DNA of 64,000 nt from Demequina flava (lineage in GTDB: Bacteria > Actinomycetota > Actinomycetes > Actinomycetales > Demequinaceae): assembly GCF_000975035.1 (NCBI RefSeq), contig NZ_BBRA01000001.1:1402624-1466623 (forward strand), given 5' to 3'. A program made the position numbers and the translations under genes. The first letter of the stretch is position 1, and every line of letters begins with the position of its first letter. Below the pieces are notes generated by a model. It searched no databases. It was not told the origin of the DNA and was given only the letters and a program-made list of their open reading frames with translations. Shown here one piece after another: positions 18,142 through 26,355 of the stretch.

Positions 18142-18150
18142 TGTGGATAA
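18142..18150 (-). promoter_or_regulatory. single consensus DnaA box
   Basis: The minus strand reads TTATCCACA, an exact DnaA box, in the gap between the HAD phosphatase and the exported protein gene. It sits inside a small inverted repeat (CAGGCG ... CGCCTG, 18134-18156) that might be a terminator. A lone box is not an origin. Confidence 0.4.
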
Positions 18151-18213
18151 CGCCTGGTGTGGGCCTTCAGGACATTAGACGCACGCCGCGCAAAAAACGT
18201 TGCGTGCGATTTG

Positions 18214-19017
18214 TCACGCGGGGTCGGAGTTGGACACGCCGCGCGTCAGCAACACCACTCCGGTGACGATCGCCGCGACTGCCAGGACACCAAACAGCAG
18301 GGATTTCGTGGGTGGTCCTGCGTGGAGGCCGACGGGCTTCTTGAAGTGAAGGTTGCCCCATCCGTGTTCCATCGCGGCCCTGCGCAGTGCGCGATCCGCG
18401 TTGACCGTAAAGCCGTGTCCCACGGCGTCGAGCATGGGGGCGTCGGTGATGGAGTCCGAGTATGCGTAGGAACGTCGCAGGTCGTAGCCACGCTTGGCAG
18501 CCAGGTCGCGCATGCCTTCAGCCTTGGCCTCGCCGTAGGCGTAGGACGTGATCTCACCGGTGTAAAAGCCCTTCTTGACCTCTAGTTCTGAGGCAATCAC
18601 GGCATCGGCCCCAAGGACCTCAGCAATGGGCTCAACTATGTCGCGCACGGATGCCGACACGATGACGACGTCGCGCCCATTGGCCTGGTGCCGCTTGATG
18701 AGCTCGACGGCCTCAGCGAACACGACCGGGTCGATGTGCTCGTGGACCGTCTCCTTCACGATCTCCTTGACCTTGGCGACTTCCCACCCCTTGATGATGT
18801 CGGAGAGCGAGTCGCGAAGACGCGTGGTCTGTCGTTCGTCAGCCGAGCCTACGAGGAACAGGAACTGTGAGTATGCCGAACGCAACGCTCCGGATCGCGT
18901 GATCAAGCCGCCGTCGTAAAACGGGCGGGAGAACGCCATCGACGAGCTGGTCGCGATGATTGTCTTGTCGAGATCAAAGAATGCGGCGGACCGCGGTGCG
19001 GGCTTCTTGCGGGGCAT
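18214..19017 (-). CDS. HAD-IB family phosphatase with C-terminal membrane anchor
   Basis: A 267-residue HAD phosphatase of the SerB-like IB subfamily: motif I FFDLDKTI (nucleophile Asp near residue 14), motif II VIVSAS, and motif III/IV SYAYSDSITDAPML. A final hydrophobic segment (KSLLFGVLAVAAIVTGVVLL) anchors it to the membrane. ATG 19017 has an AGGAGG site 5 bp upstream and is preferred to a GTG 6 bp earlier. In mycobacteria the homologous position next to the tad cluster is Rv3661. The true substrate is not known; phosphoserine or lysophosphatidic acid are family possibilities. Confidence 0.88.
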   Translation of the reverse strand: MPRKKPAPRSAAFFDLDKTIIATSSSMAFSRPFYDGGLITRSGALRSAYSQFLFLVGSADERQTTRLRDSLSDIIKGWEVAKVKEIVKETVHEHIDPVVFAEAVELIKRHQANGRDVVIVSASVRDIVEPIAEVLGADAVIASELEVKKGFYTGEITSYAYGEAKAEGMRDLAAKRGYDLRRSYAYSDSITDAPMLDAVGHGFTVNADRALRRAAMEHGWGNLHFKKPVGLHAGPPTKSLLFGVLAVAAIVTGVVLLTRGVSNSDPA

Positions 19018-19191
19018 AGGCACCTCCTAGTCCGCACAGCCTATCTGGCACCACCGACACGATGCCAGGGCCGCGGGGTGCACGTCTGTTCAGTGTCGCG
19101 GCGTCGTCCCCAGCGCCCCTGATCGGAAGGTATGTCCCGAGATGCGCGTGCGGCGACCGCGGGCAGGTGACATGCAGGCAAATCTTGAGGC

Positions 19192-20211
19192 ATGAGCACT
19201 CATCACTCTGCCTGGGCCGGGCCCCTGGGACCCGTGTTGGGCATGCCCGGCGTGACTGATGTTCTGGTCAATGAGCCGGGGAAGGCGTGGGTTGATCGGG
19301 GACGTGGGCTTGAATCGCAAAGCGTGGACCTGGCCGATGCTGCGGCTGTGCGGGCATTGGCAGTCACCATGGCGAGCGCCGGAGGTCGCAGGCTTGACGA
19401 TGCGAGTCCCCTGGTCGACGCCCGGCTTCCCGACGGCACCCGACTGCACGCCGCTCTGCCTCCCGTCGCGCAGGACTGCGCGGCTATCTCGTTGCGACGC
19501 GTGCGGACCTCGGCATTGTCGCTGGACGACCTCGCGGTGGGCGGGATGATCAGTGCACCCGCGGTGCCTCTGGTGCGGGAGTTGGTACGCCGACGGTGCT
19601 CCGCGCTCATCACGGGAGCAACGGGCTCCGGCAAGACGACCCTCCTCGCATCCCTCCTGTCCGAGGTTGAGCCACGCGAGCGCATCCTCATCATCGAAGA
19701 GGCGGGCGAGCTGCAGCCGAGACATCCGCACGTGGTCCGGCTCGTCGAACGACGGGCCAACATTGAGGGCTCCGGTGCCATCAGCATGCCGACGCTGGTC
19801 CGCGAGGCTTTGCGCATGCGCCCCGACCGGGTGGTGCTGGGCGAGTGCCGCGGTCCAGAAGTGCGAGACGTGCTGACGGCGTTCAACACGGGTCACCGTG
19901 GCGGCTTCGCCACGTTGCATGCGAACTCACCGCAGGACGCCCCAGCGCGGTTGGTGGCGCTCGGGGCGCTAGCCGGGATGGACCAGCGGACCGTCGAGGT
20001 CCAAGCGGCGATCGCGTTCGACGTGGTGCTGCATGTGGAACGGGTACGTGGCGCGCGCCGCCTGTCCAGCATCGCGGTGATGGAGATGGGGACCGCGGGC
20101 CTGAGCGCGGTTGAGGCTGTCGGTTGGACGGCACGTGGTTGGCGTCAGGGACCGGGATGGAGCACCCTCGTGGCGGCCATGGGCGGATGGGAAGTTGCCG
20201 ATGCCGCGTAA
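19192..20211 (+). CDS. tadA: TadA/CpaF-type secretion ATPase
   Basis: A 339-residue pilus-assembly ATPase: N-terminal domain with MPGVTDVLVNEPGKAWVDRG, Walker A GATGSGKTT near residue 143, Asp box IIEEAGELQ, Walker B MRPDRVVLGECRG, and His box HRGGFATLHANSP. It hexamerises at the inner face of the membrane to power Flp/Tad pilus extension. Actinobacterial members are shorter than proteobacterial CpaF, as here. It overlaps the next tad gene by 11 bp. No CpaE/Ssd-like ATPase gene precedes it, although the mycobacterial locus has one there. Confidence 0.93.
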   Translation: MSTHHSAWAGPLGPVLGMPGVTDVLVNEPGKAWVDRGRGLESQSVDLADAAAVRALAVTMASAGGRRLDDASPLVDARLPDGTRLHAALPPVAQDCAAISLRRVRTSALSLDDLAVGGMISAPAVPLVRELVRRRCSALITGATGSGKTTLLASLLSEVEPRERILIIEEAGELQPRHPHVVRLVERRANIEGSGAISMPTLVREALRMRPDRVVLGECRGPEVRDVLTAFNTGHRGGFATLHANSPQDAPARLVALGALAGMDQRTVEVQAAIAFDVVLHVERVRGARRLSSIAVMEMGTAGLSAVEAVGWTARGWRQGPGWSTLVAAMGGWEVADAA

Positions 20212-21193
20212 AGAGACCGATGTTGACGCGCAATTGGCCGATGCGGTGGCGCTGTTGGCCTCGGGCCTCCCTCCGCAGGTGGCATGGGCGGAGGCGGGGA
20301 TTGGCCTCGACGACAACGGGATGCCCGAACTCGCGGGCACGCAAGCTGGCACGGTCGCGGCGGTGCGGGCTGCCGCGACGCTGGCCCGCGACTGCGGGGT
20401 TCCACTCGCCGCCGTGCTGAAGCGGGTTCTCGAGGTCGAGCGCGATCGAGAAGAGGCCCGCGACGCGTGCGAGGCGGCATTGGCAGGCCCCAAGATGAGT
20501 GCGCGCGTGCTGGCGTGGCTGCCGCTCGCGGGGGTGGGTCTCGCCGCTCTACTTGATCCTCGCGCGATTGATGTCCTGGTTTCGACGCCCATTGGCTGGG
20601 TTCTGCTCGCGCTCGCGGCCATCCTCACGTGGTGCGGGCGCCGCTGGACCCGCGCGTTGCTCGGCGCCGCCACGCCGGACTCCGAGGACGTTCCGCCGGC
20701 CTTGGCGCTCGCGCTGGTGGAAGCGGCATTGTCGAGCGGGATGGATGTGCCCGGTGCGGTCCGAGCCGTCGGGGGCGTCGTGGATGGCGTGGAAGGAGAC
20801 GCGATGGTGCGTGCGGGTGCTTCGCTCAGCACAGGGGCGGCCTGGGACGAGGCGTGGGACAGGCCTGCGCAGCGCACACGGCGTTGGCGCCCTTTGCGAC
20901 CGGGCTCCGTGGCGCGCGGACCGGGGCAGTCGTTGTGTGGGCAGGTCGAGCGGGCGCTGCGGGCACCTCATCGTTGCGGGGCATCGGCCGTGCCCGCCTT
21001 GCGGTCGGCGACCGAGGGTGCGCTCCGGCGCTCGCGGCGGGATGCGCAGCAAGCGGCCGGGCAACTCGGCGTGACGCTTTCGCTTCCGCTCACAATGTGT
21101 CTGCTGCCAGCGTTCATTCTCGTCGGGATTGTGCCGATGGTGCTTGCCGTGTTGGCGAGTGTGTCCCTGCCTCAACTTCCCGGAGAGGCCTGA
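20201..21193 (+). CDS. TadB/TadC-like pilus membrane platform protein
   Basis: A 330-residue protein. Residues 1-95 are helical and Ala-rich, with two spans near 102-145 (VLAWLPLAGVGLAALLDP; LLALAAILTW), then a type II secretion F-like helical domain (LALVEAALSSGMDVPGAVRAVGG) and a C-terminal span (LPLTMCLLPAFILVGIVPMVLAVLASV) typical of TadC-like proteins. Tad loci usually have separate TadB and TadC; here one gene follows tadA. ATG 20201 overlaps tadA. The segment around residues 223-260 is Arg-rich and fits the family poorly, so a local frameshift or divergence is possible. Confidence 0.8.
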   Translation: MPRKETDVDAQLADAVALLASGLPPQVAWAEAGIGLDDNGMPELAGTQAGTVAAVRAAATLARDCGVPLAAVLKRVLEVERDREEARDACEAALAGPKMSARVLAWLPLAGVGLAALLDPRAIDVLVSTPIGWVLLALAAILTWCGRRWTRALLGAATPDSEDVPPALALALVEAALSSGMDVPGAVRAVGGVVDGVEGDAMVRAGASLSTGAAWDEAWDRPAQRTRRWRPLRPGSVARGPGQSLCGQVERALRAPHRCGASAVPALRSATEGALRRSRRDAQQAAGQLGVTLSLPLTMCLLPAFILVGIVPMVLAVLASVSLPQLPGEA

Positions 21194-21212
21194 GGCAGTG
21201 TGTGACCGTGGC

Positions 21213-22475
21213 TTAAAGAGAGGTGGGAAGCAGATCCACAATGACAGCGTCGGCCCCGCGCGCCAGGTCGTCGACGACCGGGATGAGTCGCCACTTGTCC
21301 GTCATCGTGCACGGGTGGGACAGGGCGAGTTCAATGCGGTCGCCCACGGCCAGTGCGGCGTCAGGCGCGCGCAGGAACGTGTGCTGATCGTTGAGGGCGT
21401 CGATGTGGGCGTTGGCGAGTCCGTCGCGCTGGCCCCCCGTGCGCAGGATCGCCACGGGTGTGGGGAGGCCCTCGTCGTATGGCACATCGCGTTTACCAGC
21501 GTCCAGCAACGCCAGGCCCGGTTCAGGCACCGACGTCACCCGCGCATGGGCTCGTGCGGCGGGAAGCAATCCGCTTTCATGTCGGGTGTGGTCGAACGGC
21601 GACATCTCCAAGTAGTGGCCCTCGTCGTGCAGCACGTACGCGCCGCACCGGAGGACGCCGCGGAGCCCTTTCGCGACTGCCGGGGCAAGCGCGTCGGCCA
21701 CGGCGTCGGGGTACGCGGATCCGCCTGCAGTGACGATCAGGCCCCGGCCGTCGGAGTTGCCCGCGGCGCCGGCGTCTCGAGCCTCAACTGCCAGCGAGAC
21801 AAGGTCAGCGACGTAGTCGCGCACGGTGTTCAGAGCCTCGGCCGAGCGGCCACGAGTGATCGCGCCCTCGTAGCCGGCGACGCCAGCCAGGCGCACCCCC
21901 GGCGACTCGCGGACGAGCGCCACCAGCGCGCGAGCCTGCTCGACAGTGCGCGTACCGGTACGTCCGCCCGGACGCCCCAACTCGACGAGAACGGGAACCT
22001 CCGTGCCCGCGGCGACCCCGGCATCGGCCATCAACGCGATTCCGGAAGGCGAATCGACCCAGGTGATGACCTCTGTCCAGCCCGACTGCTGGTCGGCGAC
22101 CCACCGAGCCGTGCCGGCATCGGCCGCCTGATGGGCAAGCATCACCGTCGAAAAGCCGGCCTCCACGGCAATCCGCGCCTGCCAGGGCGTCGCCACAGTG
22201 ATGCCGCTCGCGCCGGCGTCGATCTGCTCCCGCCATAATCCGGGCGACATGGAGGTCTTGCCATGGGGCATGAGCTCCAGTGCTCGCTCGTTGACCCACT
22301 GGGAGAGGAAGCCGATGTTGTGGCTGAGGCGCGCACGATCAATGAGGAGCAGGGGAGTCCAGCATTGATCGACCGTGGGGCGGCGGGACAAGAACTCGTC
22401 CACCGTGAGCCCGGCGGCCCACGGCGGCAGAGACTTGTCGCTACCCAGCACGGTAGCCCGGTCGATCAATGCCAT
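21213..22475 (-). CDS. PLP-dependent D-amino-acid deaminase / D-threonine aldolase-like
   Basis: A 420-residue fold-type III PLP enzyme. The N-terminal alanine-racemase-like barrel has the PLP lysine in LMPHGKTSMSP (near residue 73), and the C-terminal D-threonine-aldolase-type domain ends with the metal-site motif HPCTMTDKW (near residue 395). DSD1-type D-serine dehydratases and D-threonine aldolases share this architecture. In this operon a deaminase releasing an enamine from D-Ser/D-Thr is the best fit, because RidA, which clears such enamines, is encoded 9 bp upstream. Exact substrate uncertain. Confidence 0.85.
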   Translation of the reverse strand: MALIDRATVLGSDKSLPPWAAGLTVDEFLSRRPTVDQCWTPLLLIDRARLSHNIGFLSQWVNERALELMPHGKTSMSPGLWREQIDAGASGITVATPWQARIAVEAGFSTVMLAHQAADAGTARWVADQQSGWTEVITWVDSPSGIALMADAGVAAGTEVPVLVELGRPGGRTGTRTVEQARALVALVRESPGVRLAGVAGYEGAITRGRSAEALNTVRDYVADLVSLAVEARDAGAAGNSDGRGLIVTAGGSAYPDAVADALAPAVAKGLRGVLRCGAYVLHDEGHYLEMSPFDHTRHESGLLPAARAHARVTSVPEPGLALLDAGKRDVPYDEGLPTPVAILRTGGQRDGLANAHIDALNDQHTFLRAPDAALAVGDRIELALSHPCTMTDKWRLIPVVDDLARGADAVIVDLLPTSL

Positions 22476-22484
22476 GGCGGGCGC

Positions 22485-22871
22485 CTACTTGTCGCCGATG
22501 TATGCGACGACGTCGATCTCGACCAAGATGTTCGCCAGATCGGAGCCGACCGTCGTGCGCACGGGGTAGGGCTCGTTGAAGCGTTCCCCATATGCGCGGT
22601 TGTACTCGGCGAAGTCGCGGTCCAGGCGCTCGAGGTGAGTGGTCACCTTCACGACGTCGTCCAGCGTGGCGCCGTGGGCTGCGAGCACGGCCTCGACATT
22701 GGTGAGCACCTGGTGGGTCTGTTCGTAGACGCCGCCGGTGACGACCTCGCCGGTGGCAGGGTCCTGGGGGCCAAAGCCCGCGGTGTAGAGGAAGCCTCCG
22801 GCAACAACGCCGTGGCTGTAGGGACCGGCGGGCTTGGGGGCGTTCTCGATGAGTACGGCCTTCTTTGCCAT
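22485..22871 (-). CDS. ridA: RidA-family enamine/imine deaminase
   Basis: A 128-residue protein of the YjgF/YER057c/UK114 family. Family hallmarks are PAGPYSHGVVAGGFLYTAGFGPQDP near the N-terminus and the catalytic-pocket arginine in PVRTTVG (near residue 106), followed by ILVEIDVVAYI. It hydrolyses 2-aminoacrylate and related enamines formed by PLP dehydratases. It lies between the PLP enzyme (9 bp downstream) and the IclR regulator in the same unit, giving a clear metabolic coupling. The symbol denotes family, not proven orthology. Confidence 0.92.
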   Translation of the reverse strand: MAKKAVLIENAPKPAGPYSHGVVAGGFLYTAGFGPQDPATGEVVTGGVYEQTHQVLTNVEAVLAAHGATLDDVVKVTTHLERLDRDFAEYNRAYGERFNEPYPVRTTVGSDLANILVEIDVVAYIGDK

Positions 22872-22898
22872 GGGTGTCCTCCTGGTGAGTGGTTGGGG

Positions 22899-23627
22899 TT
22901 ACAGGGCAGAGCCGATGCGTGTGGCAGCGGCCGTGAGAGCGGGGCGGTGGCGCAGGAGCGAGTCCGTGCCACCGGAGTCGCGAGGTGTTGTGACGGAGAG
23001 TGCGCCGACCACTCCGTGCGAGGCGATGATCGGCACTGCCAGGCACGTGACAAATGACTCGAACTCGCCGTCGTCGACGGCCCACCCATTCTCGCCGACG
23101 GTGACCAGCTGTGCGTCCAGTTCGCGGCGCGACGTGATCGTGGTGGGCGTGAAGGCTTGCCAGGTGACGCCATTGAGAATGCGGTTGCGGCCGGCACGGT
23201 CAAGTTCCGACAGGATCGCCTTGCCGGACGCCGTGCATTGCGGAATGACTGCGCGGCCCACCTGTGAGTAGAGGCGAATGCCGCGGGGATCGTGGCGCTT
23301 GTCGACGTAGACGATCGCGTTGTCCATCAATGCGGCCAGGTGCACGGTGCCGCCAACCTGGGCGTGAAGCGCGTCGACCGTGGGGCGGGCGACGTCGCGC
23401 AGGTCGATCTGATCGAGCGCGGCCTGCGCGAGCGCGATGAGGCGCACGCCCAAGCGGTAGCTGCCGCGCACGTCACGTCGCAACAGCCCGGCATCCTCGA
23501 GGGAACGCAGTTCTCGGTACATCGTGGTGCGGTGCACGCCAAAGTCGTCCGCAAGCGCGGAAATTGGTTGGGGACCTTCGGCAAGGCGCGTGAGGATCTC
23601 CGCGCCGCGGGTCACGGACTGAGTCAT
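22899..23627 (-). CDS. IclR-family regulator of the D-amino-acid operon
   Basis: A 242-residue regulator with an N-terminal winged helix (GAEILTRLAEGPQPISALADDFGVHRTTMYRELRSLE) and an IclR effector-binding domain (GRAVIPQCTASGKAILSELD ... ASHGVVGALSVTTPR). ATG 23627 overlaps the deacylase stop as ATGA; the open frame extending another 180 codons upstream is only the antisense shadow of the deacylase. IclR proteins sense small catabolic intermediates; here an N-acyl-D-amino acid or a downstream product is plausible. It probably controls the operon it sits in. Confidence 0.9.
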   Translation of the reverse strand: MTQSVTRGAEILTRLAEGPQPISALADDFGVHRTTMYRELRSLEDAGLLRRDVRGSYRLGVRLIALAQAALDQIDLRDVARPTVDALHAQVGGTVHLAALMDNAIVYVDKRHDPRGIRLYSQVGRAVIPQCTASGKAILSELDRAGRNRILNGVTWQAFTPTTITSRRELDAQLVTVGENGWAVDDGEFESFVTCLAVPIIASHGVVGALSVTTPRDSGGTDSLLRHRPALTAAATRIGSAL

Positions 23628-25204
23628 CGTGCGGCTCCCTGCCTGCGCAGCCCGCGACCGGGTGTTTCCTCGGTCAACTCCCCGCCGGCCAGGACCGGAA
23701 CTCCCGCGACGAGCACATCGTCGATTCCGGTGGCGAGGGCGCGGGGGTTCTCGTATGTCGCTTCGTCGCGCACGGTGGTGGGGTCCACGACCGCAATGTC
23801 GGCGATCCAGCCCGGCCTGACGGCTCCCCGGTCGCCGAGCCCGAACCGCTGCGCCGTTCGGCCCGACAGGTGCGTCGCCGCTCCGGCCCATGTGAAAGAG
23901 CGGCCCACGAAGAAACTCAGAAGCCTCGCGAATGCTCCGAACGCGCGCGGGTGTGGCGACCCTCCCAGCACAATCCCGTCCGAGCCGGCGATGAAGCTCT
24001 CGTGAGAGAACAGCTTGGCCAAGTCGGCATCGGGCCGCTGATCGCGCACCGCCATCACCGCCGATACTTCGAGGCGCAGTTCGATCAGCAGGTCCAGCAC
24101 CGTGTCCACCACGGTGTTGCCGCTGCGCCGGGCGATCTCCTCGAGAGTGAGCCCCTCCGTCCACATCCAGTCCAGGTGTGGCGCGTGGGCGATCGTGATC
24201 ATGGACGGCCAGGCGGGGCCCAGGCTCGCCTTTTGGGCCACCTGGGGGAACCAGTCCTTGAGCAGGCGCTGACGTTCGCGAGTGGTCTGCAAGCGCTCCA
24301 CGGCTTCATCGACCCCGAGCGCCGAGTACTCCGGAGGTAGCAGCGGCATGGCCAGCAACGTGCACCCGCGTGTGTAGGGGTACATGTCGAAGGTGACGTC
24401 GTGCCCGGCCGCCGCGAGGTCAGACAAGAGGCGGCGGCCCTCTTGGGCGGCCACGTGAAAGTGCGAGATGTGTCCGCGCACTCCAGAGCGCTCAAGAATT
24501 CGGGCAACTTCGCGTACCCCGAACTCGCTGTTGGCCTCGTAGCCGCCGCGCATATGGGTGACATAGACGGCTCCTGCGGCCGCGACAGGTTCACACAGCC
24601 GGGCAATCTCTTCCGCATCGGCGAAGAGGCCAGGCACGTAATCCAGTCCGGTGGATAGACCCAGCGCGCCGTCGGTGAGCCCATCGCGGACCATGCGCTT
24701 CATTTGCGTGAGTTCGCGGGACGTTGCGCGACCGGTGTCCATCTCCATGACGGCGTGACGGACGTTTCCCGCCGGAACTAGGAGTCCCACGTTGACGGCC
24801 GTGGTGCCGTCGTATGTCTTGAGAGCGTCGCGCACTCGCGGCTCTGGAAGGTGGGGGTGGGGCCCATTGATCGCCGCGAAGTATTGGCTAGCCCAGGCGC
24901 TGTCTCCAGGGACGTAGGAAACCCCGTCCTGTCCCGCGATCACGGAGGTGATGCCCTGGCGAAGGGTGGCGCGCTGGACGTCGCGGTCGAAGATCCCGCC
25001 CTCGAAGTGGGCGTGGGCATCGATGAAGCCGGGCATGATGAGCCGGCCGGTGCAGTCAATGATGGTGTCGCGGGGGTGGCTATCTACGTGGCCGACCGCG
25101 GTGATGCGCTCGCCCTCGATCGCCACATCTGCGGCGCGCGTGCATTGGCGTAGCCCATCGACAACGGTGCCGCCGCGAAGGACGAGTCGTCTGCGGTGCG
25201 CCAT
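23624..25204 (-). CDS. N-acyl-D-amino-acid deacylase (amidohydrolase family)
   Basis: A 526-residue metal-dependent amidohydrolase: metal-binding PGFIDAHAHFEGG near residue 60, VYVTHMRGGYE, GHISHFHVA and the C-terminal SDG(I)VLGGSPHPRAFG with the catalytic Asp. These residues are characteristic of D-aminoacylases, which free D-amino acids from N-acyl forms. ATG 25204 follows AGGGGGGTTC. It is the first gene of the unit deacylase - IclR - RidA - PLP deaminase, a coherent route from N-acyl-D-amino acid to 2-oxoacid and ammonia. The operon lies inside the tad pilus locus on the opposite strand. Confidence 0.9.
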   Translation of the reverse strand: MAHRRRLVLRGGTVVDGLRQCTRAADVAIEGERITAVGHVDSHPRDTIIDCTGRLIMPGFIDAHAHFEGGIFDRDVQRATLRQGITSVIAGQDGVSYVPGDSAWASQYFAAINGPHPHLPEPRVRDALKTYDGTTAVNVGLLVPAGNVRHAVMEMDTGRATSRELTQMKRMVRDGLTDGALGLSTGLDYVPGLFADAEEIARLCEPVAAAGAVYVTHMRGGYEANSEFGVREVARILERSGVRGHISHFHVAAQEGRRLLSDLAAAGHDVTFDMYPYTRGCTLLAMPLLPPEYSALGVDEAVERLQTTRERQRLLKDWFPQVAQKASLGPAWPSMITIAHAPHLDWMWTEGLTLEEIARRSGNTVVDTVLDLLIELRLEVSAVMAVRDQRPDADLAKLFSHESFIAGSDGIVLGGSPHPRAFGAFARLLSFFVGRSFTWAGAATHLSGRTAQRFGLGDRGAVRPGWIADIAVVDPTTVRDEATYENPRALATGIDDVLVAGVPVLAGGELTEETPGRGLRRQGAAR

Positions 25205-25344
25205 GAACCCCCCTGGTTGCAGTATTTGCACGGCGTGTGCGGACGTCGCACGTCGCCACACTAACGTCGGAGGCGGACCGTTGCCAACCACGGGTTAGTC
25301 TTTGGAATCCACAAACCCCCTCCTATGTCCCCAGGTCGCCCCGA

Positions 25345-25376
25345 GGGTCGCCGGTTCCACAGATGTGTGGCGACCC
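25345..25376. promoter_or_regulatory. inverted repeat upstream of the pilin gene
   Basis: GGGTCGCC (25345-25352) and GGCGACCC (25369-25376) are perfect complements with 16 bp between them, about 70 bp ahead of the pilin gene and in the gap divergent from the deacylase gene. It could be a regulator site for either direction. Nothing else was recognised in the 242-bp gap. Confidence 0.35.
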
Positions 25377-25446
25377 ATGCTGTGGCCGAGGAATCCGGCG
25401 CATCGTGGTTCTGCGCCCGGAAGCACCGGACGCAGAAGGGAGAGCA

Positions 25447-25620
25447 ATGCAGTGGTGGAGGAGCCGGCTAGAACTCAAGGGCGACGAAGGAATGGCGACC
25501 ACGGAGTACGCGCTCGTGACGGTCGCGGCCGCGGCATTCGCGGGCCTGCTGATCGCGATCATCAGGTCCGAGGAGGTACGCGAAATGCTGCTCGGCGTGA
25601 TCCGGTCCGCGTTCGGATGA
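25447..25620 (+). CDS. Flp-like pilin (DUF4244 type)
   Basis: A 57-residue prepilin: a short hydrophilic leader (MQWWRSRLELKGDEG), then MATTEYALVTVAAAAFAGLLIAII with the class-III pilin pattern Gly-(Met)-x-x-x-Glu-Tyr. Cleavage by a prepilin peptidase after Gly15 would place Glu at mature position 5. The hydrophobic helix and short tail fit actinobacterial Flp/DUF4244 pilins. A GAAGGGAG ribosome site precedes ATG 25447. It overlaps the TadE gene by ATGA. The tadA and tadB/C genes lie 4.3 kb upstream beyond the inserted operon; no prepilin peptidase is in the window. Confidence 0.88.
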   Translation: MQWWRSRLELKGDEGMATTEYALVTVAAAAFAGLLIAIIRSEEVREMLLGVIRSAFG

Positions 25621-25946
25621 AGGTTCACGCCCGCGGCGACCGTGGTTCCGTGACGACCGAGTTCGCGCTCGTACTTCCCGTCGTGGTGATCGTGATGGGA
25701 CTGGCGCTCGCGGCGCTCGCCTGGGGCGGGCATCGCCTCCAGGCGAGCGACCTCGCGTCGATGGCTGCTCGCACGGCCGCCGTGGAGGGAGACACGTCCG
25801 CGCATGAAGCCGTGAGCGCTGCGGCTCCTGGGGCTCATCTCGCCGTGTCACGTAGCGGCGTATGGGTGACGGTGACCGTCTCCGTTGAGTCGGTTTCATG
25901 GCTTCCTACGGCCGATGCTCGGGTCACCGCGAGAGCGGAACCATGA
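25617..25946 (+). CDS. TadE-like minor pilin
   Basis: A 109-residue pseudopilin with the TadE signature RGSVTTEFALVLPVVVIVMGLALAALAWGG near the N-terminus: a short positive leader, Gly before a hydrophobic helix, and the conserved Thr-Glu-Phe. The rest is a small extracytoplasmic domain. It overlaps both neighbours by ATGA (25617 and 25943-25946), so pilin, TadE and the TadE-like protein are translationally coupled. Confidence 0.88.
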   Translation: MKVHARGDRGSVTTEFALVLPVVVIVMGLALAALAWGGHRLQASDLASMAARTAAVEGDTSAHEAVSAAAPGAHLAVSRSGVWVTVTVSVESVSWLPTADARVTARAEP

Positions 25947-26332
25947 GCGTTCCGGTGGCGCGCGCGGGCAATAGGCCCGATGCTGGGAGCACCTCCGTAC
26001 TCATGGTGGCCGTCGTGTGCGTAGTCATGGCGGCGACAGCCGTCATGGTGCTGGGGTCGCAGGCACTGGTCGCGCGAGCGCAAGCCAGGGTTGGTGCGGA
26101 TCAGGCGGCGCTCGCGGGTTCGATGGTGGCCCGCGAGCACGCCGCCTCCGGTTTCGCGGATACGGCTGCGGTCTGCGCGGTCGTGGCGGAATCGGCGTCC
26201 CATAACGGCGTCACCGTTGTGACCTGCAGGGTCGACGGGGCTCTCGTGAGAGTTGAGGCTGCCGGCGGAAGTGGGCTGAGTGCCGGCCATGCGTCAGCGA
26301 CGGCGGGCCCGCAGTGGGCCGCGCCGCCGTGA
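25943..26332 (+). CDS. TadE-like protein of the helicase/secretion neighborhood type
   Basis: A 129-residue protein with one N-terminal span preceded by GSTSVLMVAVVCVVMAATAVMVL and followed by QARVGADQAALAGSM, the typical pattern of the small TadG/TadE-like partner that ends actinobacterial tad operons (Rv3654c position). It is probably assembled in the membrane with TadE. ATG 25943 overlaps the TadE stop. The tail has no recognised motif. In many actinobacteria a helicase gene follows next to this cluster; here the next gene is an unrelated membrane protein on the other strand. Confidence 0.8.
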   Translation: MSVPVARAGNRPDAGSTSVLMVAVVCVVMAATAVMVLGSQALVARAQARVGADQAALAGSMVAREHAASGFADTAAVCAVVAESASHNGVTVVTCRVDGALVRVEAAGGSGLSAGHASATAGPQWAAPP

Positions 26333-26355
26333 CGTGTCCCGGCCTGGGCGGAGTG

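Noticed and set aside
20866..20985. Possible compensating frameshifts in the TadB/C gene
   Set aside because: Another frame gives a family-like LAPFATGLRGA stretch, but the annotated frame resumes convincingly (VPALRSATEGALRRS) and the region is variable; not enough to call a pseudogene.
22899..24164. 421-residue fusion protein ending in the IclR domain
   Set aside because: The upstream ~180 codons are antisense to the deacylase; the ATG at 23627 overlapping the deacylase stop is the natural start.
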